Part shown: piece after piece, positions 11,701 to 24,355 of the stretch
Layout: each line of letters begins with the position of its first letter
Numbering within the stretch: position 1 is the stretch's first letter
Source: Nemertoderma westbladi
Taxonomy: Eukaryota; Xenacoelomorpha; Nemertodermatida; Nemertodermatidae
Direction: 5' to 3'
Length of the DNA stretch: 64,000 nucleotides
Assembly (NCBI GenBank): GCA_032718475.1
Contig: JAUCBJ010000844.1
Span: 1 to 64,000 of the forward strand
The notes under the pieces: generated by a model
Told to the model about the DNA's origin: nothing
Databases searched by the model: none
The model's input: the letters and a program-made list of their open reading frames with translations, nothing else
Made by a program: the position numbers and the translations under genes

Positions 11701-14700
11701 AGGTGATTCAGCTGTTTAATATTATATAACTTATGAGGTGGTTCAGCTGTTTAATATTATTTAAGTTATGAGGTGGTTCAGCTGTTTAATATTATATAAC
11801 TTATGAGGTGGTTCAGCTGTTTAATATTCTATAACTTATGAGGTGGTTCAGCTGTGTAATATTATATAACTTACGAGGTGGTTCAGCTGTTTAATATTAT
11901 ATAACTTATGAGGTGGTTCAGCTGTTTAATATTCTATAACTTATGAGGTGGTTCAGCTGTTTAATATTATTTAAGTTATGAGGTGGTTCAGCTGTTTAAT
12001 ATTATTTAACTTACGAAGTGGTTCAGCAGTTTAATATTATTTAACTTATGAGGTGATTCAGCTGTTTAATATTATTTAACTTACGAGGTGATTCAGCTGT
12101 TTAATATTATTTAACTTACAAGGTGGTTCAGCAGTTTAATATTATTTAACTTATGAGGTGGTTCAGCTGTTTAATATTATTTAACTTACGAGGTGATTCA
12201 GCTGTTTAATATTATTTAAGTTATGAGGTGGTTCAGCTGTTTAATATTATATAACTTATGAGGTGGTTCAGCTGTTTAATATTATTTAAGTTATGAGGTG
12301 GTTCAGCTGTTTAATATTATTTAAGTTATGAGGTGGTTCAGCTGTTTAATATTATTTAATTTACAAGGTTGTTCAGCTGTTTAATATTATATAACTTATG
12401 AGGAGGTTCAGCTGTTTAATATTCTATAACTTATGAGGTGGTTCAGCTGTTTAATATTATTTAAGTTATGAGGTGGTTCAGCAGTTTAATATTATATAAC
12501 TTATGAGGTGGTTCAGCTGTTTAATATTATTTAAGTTATGAGGTGGTTCAGCTGTTTAATATTATATAACTTATGAGGTGGTTCAGCTGTTTAATATTAT
12601 TTAAGTTATGAGGTGGTTCAGCTGTTTAATATTATATAACTTATGAGGTGGTTCAGCAGTTTAATATTATATAACTTATGAGGTGGTTCAGCTGTTTAAT
12701 ATTATTTAAGTTATGAGGTGGTTCAGCTGTTTAATATTATATAACTTATGAGGTGGTTCAGCTGTTTAATATTCTATAACTTATGAGGTGGTTCAGCTGT
12801 TTAATATTATTTAAGTTATGAGGTGGTTCAGCAGTTTAATATTATATAACTTATGAGGTGGTTCAGCTGTTTAATATTATTTAAGTTATGAGGTGGTTCA
12901 GCTGTTTAATATTATATAACTTATGAGGTGGTTCAGCTGTTTAATATTCTATAACTTATGAGGTGGTTCAGCTGTTTAATATTATATAACTTACGAGGTG
13001 GTTCAGCTGTTTAATATTATATAACTTATGAGGTGGTTCAGCTGTTTAATATTATTTAAGTTATGAGGTGGTTCAGCTGTTTAATATTATATAACTTATG
13101 AGGTGGTTCAGCTGTTTAATATTATATAACTTATGAGGTGGTTCAGCTGTTTAATATTCTATAACTTATGAGGTGGTTCAGCTGTTTAATATTATTTAAG
13201 TTATGAGGTGGTTCAGCTGTTTAATATTATTTAACTTATGAGGTGGTTCAGCTGTTTAATATTATTTAAGTTATAAGGTGATTCAGCTGTTTAATATTAT
13301 ATAACTTATGAGGTGGTTCAGCTGTTTAATATTATTTAAGTTATGAGGTGGTTCAGCTGTTTAATATTATATAACTTATGAGGTGGTTCAGCTGTTTAAT
13401 ATTCTATAACTTATGAGGTGGTTCAGCTGTTTAATATTATATAACTTACGAGGTGGTTCAGCTGTTTAATATTATATAACTTATGAGGTGGTTCAGCTGT
13501 TTAATATTATTTAAGTTATGAGGTGGTTCAGCTGTTTAATATTATATAACTTATGAGGTGGTTCAGCTGTTTAATATTATATAACTTATGAGGTGGTTCA
13601 GCTGTTTAATATTCTATAACTTATGAGGTGGTTCAGCTGTTTAATATTATTTAAGTTATGAGGTGGTTCAGCTGTTTAATATTATTTAACTTACGAGGTG
13701 GTTCAGCAGTTTAATATTATTTAACTTATGAGGTGATTCAGCTGTTTAATATTATTTAACTTACGAGGTGATTCAGCTGTTTAATATTATTTAACTTACA
13801 AGGTGGTTCAGCAGTTTAATATTATTTAACTTATGAGGTGGTTCAGCTGTTTAATATTATTTAACTTACGAGGTGATTCAGCTGTTTAATATTATTTAAG
13901 TTATGAGGTGGTTCAGCTGTTTAATATTATTTAAGTTATGAGGTGGTTCAGCTGTTTAATATTATATAACTTATGAGGTGGTTCAGCTGTTTAATATTCT
14001 ATAACTTATGAGGTGGTTCAGCTGTTTAATATTATTTAAGTTATGAGGTGGTTCAGCTGTTTAATATTATTTAACTTACAAGGTGGTTCAGCAGTTTAAT
14101 ATTATTTAACTTATGAGGTGGTTCAGCTGTTTAATATTATTTAACTTACGAGGTGATTCAGCTGTTTAATATTATTTAAGTTATGAGGTGGTTCAGCTGT
14201 TTAATATTATTTAAGTTATGAGGTGGTTCAGCTGTTTAATATTATTTAACTTACAAGGTTGTTCAGCTGTTTAATATTATTTAATTTATGAGGTGGTTCA
14301 GCTGTTTAATATTATATAACTTATGAGGTGGTTCAGCTGTTTAATATTATTTAAGTTATGAGGTGGTTCAGCTGTTTAATATTATATAACTTATGAGGTG
14401 GTTCAGCTGTTTAATATTCTATAACTTATGAGGTGGTTCAGCTGTTTAATATTATTTAAGTTATGAGGTGGTTCAGCTGTTTAATATTATTTAAGTTATG
14501 AGGTGGTTCAGCTGTTTAATATTATATAACTTATGAGGTGGTTCAGCTGTTTAATATTATTTAAGTTATGAGGTGGTTCAGCTGTTTAATATTATATAAC
14601 TTATGAGGTGGTTCAGCTGTTTAATATTCTATAACTTATGAGGTGGTTCAGCTGTTTAATATTCTATAACTTATGAGGTGGTTCAGCTGTTTAATATTAT

Positions 14701-16520
14701 TTAAGTTATGAGGTGGTTCAGCTGTTTAATATTATATAACTTATGAGGTGGTTCAGCTGTTTAATATTCTATAACTTATGAGGTGGTTCAGTTATTTAAT
14801 ATAATTTAACTTATGAGGTGGTTCAGCTGTTAAATATTATTTACCTTACAAGGTTGTTCACCTGTTTAATATTATTTAAGTTATGAGGTGGTTCAGCTGT
14901 TTAATATTATTTAATTTACGAGGTGGTTCAGTTATTTAATATAATTTAACTTATGAGGTGGTTCAGCTGTTAAATATTATTTAACTTACAAGGTTGTTCA
15001 CCTGTTTAATATTATTTAACTTATGAGGTGGTTCAGCTGTTTAATATTATATAACTTATGAGGTGGTTCAGCTGTTTAATATTATTTAACTTACGAGGTG
15101 GTTCAGCTGTTTAATAATATATAACTTATGAGGTGGTTCAGCTGTTTAATATTATATAACTTATGATGAGGTTCAGCTGTTTAATATTCTATAACTTATG
15201 AGGTGGTTCAGCTGTTTAATATTATTTAAGTTATGAGGTGGTTCAGCAGTTTAATATTATATAACTTATGAGGTGGTTCAGCTGTTTAATATTATTTAAA
15301 ATATGAGGTGGTTCAGCTGTTTAATATTATATAACTTATGAGGTGGTTCAGCAGTTTAATATTATATAACTTATGAGGTGGTTCAGCTGTTTAATATTAT
15401 TTAAGATATGAGGTGGTTCAGCTGTTTAATATTATATAACTTACGAGGTGGTTCAGCTGTTTAATATTATTTAACTTACGAGGTGGTTCAGCTGTTTAAT
15501 ATTATATAACTTATGAGGTGGTTCAGCTGTTTAATATTCTATAACTTATGAGGTGGTTCAGCTGTTTAATATTATATAACTTATGAGGTGGTTCAGCTGT
15601 TTAATATTATATAACTTACGAGGTGGTTCAGCTGTTTAATATTATATAACTTATGAGGTGGTTCAGCTGTTTAATATTATTTAAGTTATGAGGTGTTTCA
15701 GCTGTTTAATATTATATAACTTATGAGGTGGTTCAGCTGTTTAATATTATATAACTTATGAGGTGGTTCAGCTGTTTAATATTCTATAACTTATGAGGTG
15801 GTTCAGCTGTTTAATATTATTTAAGTTATGAGGTGGTTCAGCTGTTTAATATTATTTAACTTATGAGGTGGTTCAGCTGTTTAATATTATTTAAGTTATA
15901 AGGTGATTCAGCTGTTTAATATTATATAACTTATGAGGTGGTTCAGCTGTTTAATATTATTTAAGTTATGAGGTGGTTCAGCTGTTTAATATTATATAAC
16001 TTATGAGGTGGTTCAGCTGTTTAATATTCTATAACTTATGAGGTGGTTCAGCTGTGTAATATTATATAACTTACGAGGTGGTTCAGCTGTTTAATATTAT
16101 ATAACTTATGAGGTGGTTCAGCTGTTTAATATTCTATAACTTATGAGGTGGTTCAGCTGTTTAATATTATTTAAGTTATGAGGTGGTTCAGCTGTTTAAT
16201 ATTATTTAACTTACGAAGTGGTTCAGCAGTTTAATATTATTTAACTTATGAGGTGATTCAGCTGTTTAATATTATTTAACTTACGAGGTGATTCAGCTGT
16301 TTAATATTATTTAACTTACAAGGTGGTTCAGCAGTTTAATATTATTTAACTTATGAGGTGGTTCAGCTGTTTAATATTATTTAACTTACGAGGTGATTCA
16401 GCTGTTTAATATTATTTAAGTTATGAGGTGGTTCAGCTGTTTAATATTATATAACTTATGAGGTGGTTCAGCTGTTTAATATTATTTAAGTTATGAGGTG
16501 GTTCAGCTGTTTAATATTAT
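8774..16520. repeat. 4,200-bp block duplication inside the 35-bp array
   Basis: The order of unit variants from 8,774 to about 12,320 recurs from 12,974 to about 16,520 with a constant offset of 4,200 bp (120 units). Rare variants such as the GTTATTTAATATAATT block at 10,591/14,791 match. Only scattered differences were seen, for example at 10,085 versus 14,285 and at 10,314 versus 14,514. This is a recent kilobase-scale duplication, or an assembly repeat error. Confidence 0.85.
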
Positions 16521-19500
16521 ATAACTTATGAGGTGGTTCAGCTGTTTAATATTATTTAAGTTATGAGGTGTTTCAGCTGTTTAATATTATATAACTTATG
16601 AGGTGGTTCAGCTGTTTAATATTATATAACTTATGAGGTGGTTCAGCTGTTTAATATTCTATAACTTATGAGGTGGTTCAGCTGTTTAATATTATTTAAG
16701 TTATGAGGTGGTTCAGCTGTTTAATATTATTTAACTTATGAGGTGGTTCAGCTGTTTAATATTATTTAAGTTATAAGGTGATTCAGCTGTTTAATATTAT
16801 ATAACTTATGAGGTGGTTCAGCTGTTTAATATTATTTAAGTTATGAGGTGGTTCAGCTGTTTAATATTATATAACTTATGAGGTGGTTCAGCTGTTTAAT
16901 ATTCTATAACTTATGAGGTGGTTCAGCTGTGTAATATTATATAACTTACGAGGTGGTTCAGCTGTTTAATATTATATAACTTATGAGGTGGTTCAGCTGT
17001 TTAATATTCTATAACTTATGAGGTGGTTCAGCTGTTTAATATTATTTAAGTTATGAGGTGGTTCAGCTGTTTAATATTATTTAACTTACGAAGTGGTTCA
17101 GCAGTTTAATATTATTTAACTTATGAGGTGATTCAGCTGTTTAATATTATTTAACTTACGAGGTGATTCAGCTGTTTAATATTATTTAACTTACAAGGTG
17201 GTTCAGCAGTTTAATATTATTTAACTTATGAGGTGGTTCAGCTGTTTAATATTATTTAACTTACGAGGTGATTCAGCTGTTTAATATTATTTAAGTTATG
17301 AGGTGGTTCAGCTGTTTAATATTATATAACTTATGAGGTGGTTCAGCTGTTTAATATTATTTAAGTTATGAGGTGGTTCAGCTGTTTAATATTATATAAC
17401 TTATGAGGTGGTTCAGCTGTTTAATATTCTATAACTTATGAGGTGGTTCAGCTGTTTAATATTATTTAAGTTATGAGGTGGTTCAGCTGTTTAATATTAT
17501 TTAAGTTATGAGGTGGTTCAGCTGTTTAATATTATATAACTTATGAGGTGGTTCAGCTGTTTAATATTATTTAACTTACGAGGTGGTTCAGCTGTTTAAT
17601 ATTACTTAACTTACAAGGTGGTTCAGCTGTTTAATATTATTTAACTTATGAGGTGGTTCAGCTGTTTAATATTATTTAAGTTATGAGGTGGTTCAGCTGT
17701 TTAATATTATTTAATTTACAAGGTTGTTCAGCTGTTTAATATTATATAACTTATGAGGAGGTTCAGCTGTTTAATATTCTATAACTTATGAGGTGGTTCA
17801 GCTGTTTAATATTATTTAAGTTATGAGGTGGTTCAGCAGTTTAATATTATATAACTTATGAGGTGGTTCAGCTGTTTAATATTATTTAAGTTATGAGGTG
17901 GTTCAGCTGTTTAATATTATATAACTTATGAGGTGGTTCAGCTGTTTAATATTATTTAAGTTATGAGGTGGTTCAGCTGTTTAATATTATATAACTTATG
18001 AGGTGGTTCAGCAGTTTAATATTATATAACTTATGAGGTGGTTCAGCTGTTTAATATTATTTAAGTTATGAGGTGGTTCAGCTGTTTAATATTATATAAC
18101 TTATGAGGTGGTTCAGCTGTTTAATATTCTATAACTTATGAGGTGGTTCAGCTGTTTAATATTATTTAAGTTATGAGGTGGTTCAGCAGTTTAATATTAT
18201 ATAACTTATGAGGTGGTTCAGCTGTTTAATATTATTTAAGTTATGAGGTGGTTCAGCTGTTTAATATTATATAACTTATGAGGTGGTTCAGCTGTTTAAT
18301 ATTCTATAACTTATGAGGTGGTTCAGCTGTTTAATATTATATAACTTACGAGGTGGTTCAGCTGTTTAATATTATATAACTTATGAGGTGGTTCAGCTGT
18401 TTAATATTATTTAAGTTATGAGGTGGTTCAGCTGTTTAATATTATATAACTTATGAGGTGGTTCAGCTGTTTAATATTATATAACTTATGAGGTGGTTCA
18501 GCTGTTTAATATTCTATAACTTATGAGGTGGTTCAGCTGTTTAATATTATTTAAGTTATGAGGTGGTTCAGCTGTTTAATATTATTTAACTTATGAGGTG
18601 GTTCAGCTGTTTAATATTATTTAAGTTATAAGGTGATTCAGCTGTTTAATATTATATAACTTATGAGGTGGTTCAGCTGTTTAATATTATTTAAGTTATG
18701 AGGTGGTTCAGCTGTTTAATATTATATAACTTATGAGGTGGTTCAGCTGTTTAATATTCTATAACTTATGAGGTGGTTCAGCTGTTTAATATTATATAAC
18801 TTACGAGGTGGTTCAGCTGTTTAATATTATATAACTTATGAGGTGGTTCAGCTGTTTAATATTATTTAAGTTATGAGGTGGTTCAGCTGTTTAATATTAT
18901 ATAACTTATGAGGTGGTTCAGCTGTTTAATATTATATAACTTATGAGGTGGTTCAGCTGTTTAATATTCTATAACTTATGAGGTGGTTCAGCTGTTTAAT
19001 ATTATTTAAGTTATGAGGTGGTTCAGCTGTTTAATATTATTTAACTTACGAGGTGGTTCAGCAGTTTAATATTATTTAACTTATGAGGTGATTCAGCTGT
19101 TTAATATTATTTAACTTACGAGGTGATTCAGCTGTTTAATATTATTTAACTTACAAGGTGGTTCAGCAGTTTAATATTATTTAACTTATGAGGTGGTTCA
19201 GCTGTTTAATATTATTTAACTTACGAGGTGATTCAGCTGTTTAATATTATTTAAGTTATGAGGTGGTTCAGCTGTTTAATATTATTTAAGTTATGAGGTG
19301 GTTCAGCTGTTTAATATTATATAACTTATGAGGTGGTTCAGCTGTTTAATATTCTATAACTTATGAGGTGGTTCAGCTGTTTAATATTATTTAAGTTATG
19401 AGGTGGTTCAGCTGTTTAATATTATTTAACTTACAAGGTGGTTCAGCAGTTTAATATTATTTAACTTATGAGGTGGTTCAGCTGTTTAATATTATTTAAC

Positions 19501-20145
19501 TTACGAGGTGATTCAGCTGTTTAATATTATTTAAGTTATGAGGTGGTTCAGCTGTTTAATATTATTTAAGTTATGAGGTGGTTCAGCTGTTTAATATTAT
19601 TTAACTTACAAGGTTGTTCAGCTGTTTAATATTATTTAAGTTATGAGGTGGTTCAGCTGTTTAATATTATATAACTTATGAGGTGGTTCAGCTGTTTAAT
19701 ATTATTTAAGTTATGAGGTGGTTCAGCTGTTTAATATTATATAACTTATGAGGTGGTTCAGCTGTTTAATATTCTATAACTTATGAGGTGGTTCAGCTGT
19801 TTAATATTATTTAAGTTATGAGGTGGTTCAGCTGTTTAATATTATTTAAGTTATGAGGTGGTTCAGCTGTTTAATATTATATAACTTATGAGGTGGTTCA
19901 GCTGTTTAATATTATTTAAGTTATGAGGTGGTTCAGCTGTTTAATATTATATAACTTATGAGGTGGTTCAGCTGTTTAATATTCTATAACTTATGAGGTG
20001 GTTCAGCTGTTTAATATTCTATAACTTATGAGGTGGTTCAGCTGTTTAATATTATTTAAGTTATGAGGTGGTTCAGCTGTTTAATATTATATAACTTATG
20101 AGGTGGTTCAGCTGTTTAATATTCTATAACTTATGAGGTGGTTCA
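12355..20145. repeat. 5,355-bp and 875-bp offset block duplications in the 35-bp array
   Basis: Positions 12,355-14,790 match 17,710-20,145 at a constant offset of 5,355 bp (153 units). Independently, 15,676-16,430 matches 16,551-17,305 at an offset of 875 bp (25 units), including rare variants GAGGTGTTTC, CTGTGTAAT and TTACGAAGTG. The offsets are exact multiples of 35, consistent with unequal exchange in register. Confidence 0.8.
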
Positions 20146-22816
20146 GCTGTTTAATATTATTTAAGTTATGAGGTGGTTCAGCTGTTTAATATTATTTAAG
20201 TTATGAGGTGGTTCAGCTGTTTAATATTATATAACTTATGAGGTGGTTCAGCTGTTTAATATTATTTAAGTTATGAGGTTGTTCAGCTGTTTAATATTAT
20301 TTAAGTTATGAGGTGGTTCAGCTGTTTAATATTATATAACTTATGAGGTGGTTCAGCTGTTTAATATTATTTAACTTACGAGGTGGTTCAGCAGTTTAAT
20401 ATTATTTAACTTATGAGGTGATTCAGCTGTTTAATATTATTTAACTTACGAGGTGATTCAGCTGTTTAATATTATTTAACTTACAAGGTGGTTCAGCAGT
20501 TTAATATTATTTAACTTATGAGGTGGTTCAGCTGTTTAATATTATTTAACTTACGAGGTGATTCAGCTGTTTAATATTATTTAAGTTATGAGGTGGTTCA
20601 GCTGTTTAATATTATTTAAGTTATGAGGTGGTTCAGCTGTTTAATATTATTTAACTTACAAGGTTGTTCAGCTGTTTAATATTATTTAAGTTATGAGGTG
20701 GTTCAGCTGTTTAATATTATATAACTTATGAGGTGGTTCAGCTGTTTAATATTATTTAAGTTATGAGGTGGTTCAGCTGTTTAATATTATATAACTTATG
20801 AGGTGGTTCAGCTGTTTAATATTCTATAACTTATGAGGTGGTTCAGCTGTTTAATATTATTTAAGTTATGAGGTGGTTCAGCTGTTTAATATTATTTAAG
20901 TTATGAGGTGGTTCAGCTGTTTAATATTATATAACTTATGAGGTGGTTCAGCTGTTTAATATTATTTAAGTTATGAGGTGGTTCAGCTGTTTAATATTAT
21001 ATAACTTATGAGGTGGTTCATCTGTTTAATATTCTATAACTTATGAGGTGGTTCAGCTGTTTAATATTATATAACTTATGAGGTGGTTCAGCTGTGTAAT
21101 ATTATTTAACTTACGAGGTGATTCAGCTGTTTAATATTGTATAACTTATGAGGTGGTTCAGCTGTTTAATAATATATAACTTATGAGGTGGTTCAGCTGT
21201 TTAATAATATATAACTTATGAGGTGGTTCAGCTGTTTAATATTATTTAACTTATGAGGTGGTTCAGCTGTTTAATATTATTTAACTTATGAGGTGGTTCA
21301 GCAGTTTAATATTATTTAACTTATGAGGTGGTTCAGCTGTTTAATATTATTTAACTTACGAGGTGGTTCAGCAGTTAATATTATTTAACTTATGAGGTGA
21401 TTCAGCTGTTTAATATTATTTAACTTACAAGGTGGTTCAGCAGTTTAATATTATTTAACTTATGAGGTGGTTCAGCTGTTTAATATTATTTAACTTACGA
21501 GGTGGTTCAGCTGTTTAATAATATATAACTTATGAGGTGGTTCAGCTGTTTAATATTATTTAACTTATGAGGTGGTTCAGCTGTTTGATATTATTTAACT
21601 CATGAGGTGGTTCAGCTGTTTAATATTATTTAACTTATGAGGTGGTTCAGCAGTTTAATAATATATAACTTATGAGGTGGTTCAGCTGTTTAATAATATA
21701 TAACTTATGAGGTGGTTCAGCTGTTTAATATTATTTAACTTATGAGGTGGTTCAGCAGTTTAATATTATTTAACTTATGAGGTGGTTCAGCAGTTTAATA
21801 ATATATAACTTATGAGGTGGTTCAGCTGTTTAATAATATATAACTTATGAGGTGGTTCAGCTGTTTAATATTATTTAACTTATGAGGTGGTTCAGCTGTT
21901 TAATAATATATAACTTATGAGGTGGTTCAGCTGTTTAATATTATTTAACTTATGAGGTGGTTCAGCTGTTTAATATTATTTAACTTATGAGGTGGTTCAG
22001 CAGTTTAATATTATTTAACTTATGAGGTGGTTCAGCTGTTTAATATTATTTAACTTACGAGGTGATTCAGCTGTTTAATATTGTATAACTTATGAGGTGG
22101 TTCAGCTGTTTAATAATATATAACGTATGAGGTGGTTCAGCTGTTTAATAATATATAACTTATGAGGTGGTTCAGCTGTTTAATATTATTTAACTTACGA
22201 GGTGGTTCAGCAGTTTAATATTATTTAACTTATGAGGTGATTCAGCTGTTTAATATTATTTAACTTACAAGGTGGTTCAGCAGTTTAATATTATTTAACT
22301 TATGAGGTGGTTCAGCTGTTTAATATTATTTAACTTATGAGGTGGTTCAGCTGTTTAATATTATTTAACTTATGAGGTGGTTCAGCTGTTTAATATTATT
22401 TAACTTATGAGGTGGTTCAGCTGTTTAATATTATTTAACTTACGAGGTGATTCAGCTGTTTAATATTGTATAACTTATGAGGTGGTTCAGCTATTTAATA
22501 TTATTTAACTTACGAGGTGGTTCAGCTGTTTAATATTATATAACTTATGAGGTGGTTCAGCTGTGTAATATTATTTAACTTACGAGGTGATTCAGCTGTT
22601 TAATATTGTATAACTTATGAGGTGGTTCAGCTGTTTAATAATATATAACTTATGAGGTGGTTCAGCTGTTTAATATTATTTAACTTATGAGGTGGTTCAG
22701 CTGTTTAATAATGTATAACTTATGAGGTGGTTCAGCTGTTGAATATTATTTAACTTACGAGGTGGTTCAGCTGTAACTTACAAGGTGGTTCAGCAGATTA
22801 ATATTATATAACTTAC

Positions 22817-22898
22817 AAGGTGGTTCAGGTGTTGGCTCTTTTGGCGACGGGGGCGGAGGCTTTTCCTTCTTTTTTTTCTTTTTCTTCTTCTTTATTAC
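22817..22898 (-). CDS. Exon: Lys-rich then Pro/Glu-rich linker of the zinc-finger gene (partial)
   Basis: The acceptor AACTCAG lies at 22,899-22,905, preceded by T-rich sequence. The exon starts at 22898 and ends at the donor GTAAGT (22,816-22,811). Only phase 0 is open; the other two frames hit TAA or TGA. In that frame it encodes a run of nine lysines followed by EKPPPPSPKEPTPEPP, a low-complexity, disordered linker. Phase 0 agrees with the phase-0 end of the 29668-29834 exon, so I place it next in the same gene across an intron carrying a LINE. The coding call is weaker than for the finger exons because low-complexity sequence can be open by chance. Its 3' end is the founder of the 35-bp array. 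Confidence 0.6.
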
Positions 22899-22966
22899 CT
22901 GAGTTAAATAAATTATTTTTTAAAGATTTTAAAGGTAAAATAATAATTAATTATTATAAATATAAT

Positions 22967-22995
22967 CCCCCCCCCCCCCCCCCCCAAAAAAAAAA
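22967..22995. repeat. C19-A10 homopolymer run
   Basis: Nineteen C (22967-22985) are followed by ten A. It lies just upstream (minus sense) of the linker exon's acceptor region. Confidence 0.85.
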
Positions 22996-23019
22996 CGCCA
23001 TACTGCACAGTACATTGGT

Positions 23020-23250
23020 TGATTGACCGGGGGGCTGCATGCCGGTTAGATCCTGCAGCTCTCTGCCTAGTCTAGTCTCTGCCAACGAATCAGCGTGTGT
23101 CGCACTGAATGCTGCTACCCCGGTTGCCGGTAGGTGGTTTTGGAGAATCAGCCTGCGGCTGCTGCCTTGTCTGGCCGGTATCGCCCACATGGAGGCGGGT
23201 GAATGGTCGATAGTGTGGGGAGCCGGTCCTACAGTATAGACCCTTTGTGT
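23020..23250. other. Unassigned GC-rich block
   Basis: About 230 bp is much richer in G+C than the surroundings. Open frames occur on both strands, but no motif was recognised. It could be a SINE-like insertion or a fragment of an element's leader. Confidence 0.3.
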
Positions 23251-23939
23251 AGTACGGTACCTGTTTATAAAAAATTAAATCTCTTACCGCTAGACCTTCT
23301 TTACAAACACCAAATTGGTATTCTAATACCCAATTTCAACGGTTGTCACCACTGTCTACTTGACTATAATGTTTGATGTTCATAATAATATGATTCCACC
23401 TGAATCAGTTGTAGGAAATATGTTCAAAAAAGTTTCATCATGCCACACTTACAAAAAAAATAAAAAAAAGCCGGCCTTCTTGACTCACCTTAAAAAATAT
23501 CTATTGCAATCGTTATAGCTATTAATATCTCAATCTGGTTCTTTTCGAACGGCAAAACCGAAACCTCCATTGAAAAATAACTTATTAATAAATCTTAACG
23601 TTACATGGCTGTTTTTGTTCGGGTCAGATTCAGACATTACCTAATTGTGTATATCGTATAGGTATGCAGTCTGAAATTTAACCAGAGGAAGAGAGAGGGT
23701 GCGTGAAGGTGTAAATAGTAGGCTTACCATGTTAGGATCACTACTACATACTGGTACCGGTACTGATATTGATATTGATTTATTAGTGACGGGACACATA
23801 ATAGATAATATTTAAGTTGGTATAGACCGTTAGCAACCATACAATTGTTATAGATACAGTACGAGATATTTTTGTTATGAATTTAAATCAGTATGGTATG
23901 AAAAATATATGAAAAGTACATCTTACGCGAGTTATATCG
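23251..23939. other. Intronic AT-rich sequence left of the LINE
   Basis: No gene is seen. An ACTACTACATACTGGTACCG motif at about 23,741-23,765 is the same as the 22-bp repeat on the far side of the LINE (29,072-29,154). Confidence 0.45.
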
Positions 23940-23965
23940 ATGAAATTGTCACTTAATGGGATAGC

Positions 23966-24170
23966 CACATGAGGCGGACCTCGTTTCCATGTGGGTCCCC
24001 GCTATGTAATAATGTTTTAGGTAAAATAGTCGGGGAAGTAATAAAATTAAATTTAGGACTACAAATTAGAATACACATGAACTACTAATGAGATTGTATA
24101 ATTGTTGGGGAAGCAATAAAAATTAAATTCAAGACTACAAATAAAAATACACAAATAAAATGGTCAGTGC
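23966..24170 (-). other. LINE 3' UTR: terminal hairpin and internal duplication
   Basis: CCACATG (about 23,967) pairs with CATGTGG (about 23,989), with GAGG/CCTC inside, giving a stable stem-loop near the presumed 3' end. LINE RTs commonly recognise such structures. Upstream, two copies of GTAGTC-CTAAATTTAATTTT followed by TTCCCC (near 24,030 and 24,115) form an ~90-bp duplication. Confidence 0.55.
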
Positions 24171-24355
24171 TTTAATCTAAAAATGGTTATAGATGGGATA
24201 ATTTAAAATTTGTTACTTAAAATTTTTCTGTCAATTTACTGTCAAAAATTCTGTCAAGTATTTAGATAAATAAAGGTAGAAAAACAAACTTAGTAAAAGA
24301 ACTGCGATGCATGTTTATGAATTAAGTGGGTTAATAGTGTGCAAGTAATTGTGAT

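Larger units (their letters stand above)
8774..22816 (-). repeat. 14-kb 35-bp minisatellite anchored on the 22817 exon's 5' splice site
   Basis: There are roughly 400 head-to-tail 35-bp units. Read on the minus strand, each unit contains the last ~12 nt of the adjacent exon (CTGAACCACCT) followed by a donor-derived segment (GTAAGTTATATAATATTAAA) and an ACAG end. The first units, next to the exon (22,700-22,816), keep GTAAGT. Most others read ATAAGT or ATAACT, because the CpG in CTC|GTAAGT has become CA. A minority (ACTTACGAGG or ACTTACAAGG on the plus strand) retain the donor. Units are very uniform in length; 23 kb of text shows almost only substitutions. 35 is not a multiple of 3, so the array is not coding. 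It lies in the intron downstream of the exon; no acceptor or next exon was found to its left. Confidence 0.95.

Noticed and set aside
8774-22816. CRISPR array or centromeric satellite
   Set aside because: There are no unique spacers between repeats, so not CRISPR. The unit is anchored on an adjacent exon's donor and is intron-confined, so a centromere is not needed as an explanation.
22820-23239. ORFs at 22820-23026 (+), 22954-23190 (-), 23039-23239 (+)
   Set aside because: They cross the C19-A10 run or the GC-rich block and encode no recognisable protein.
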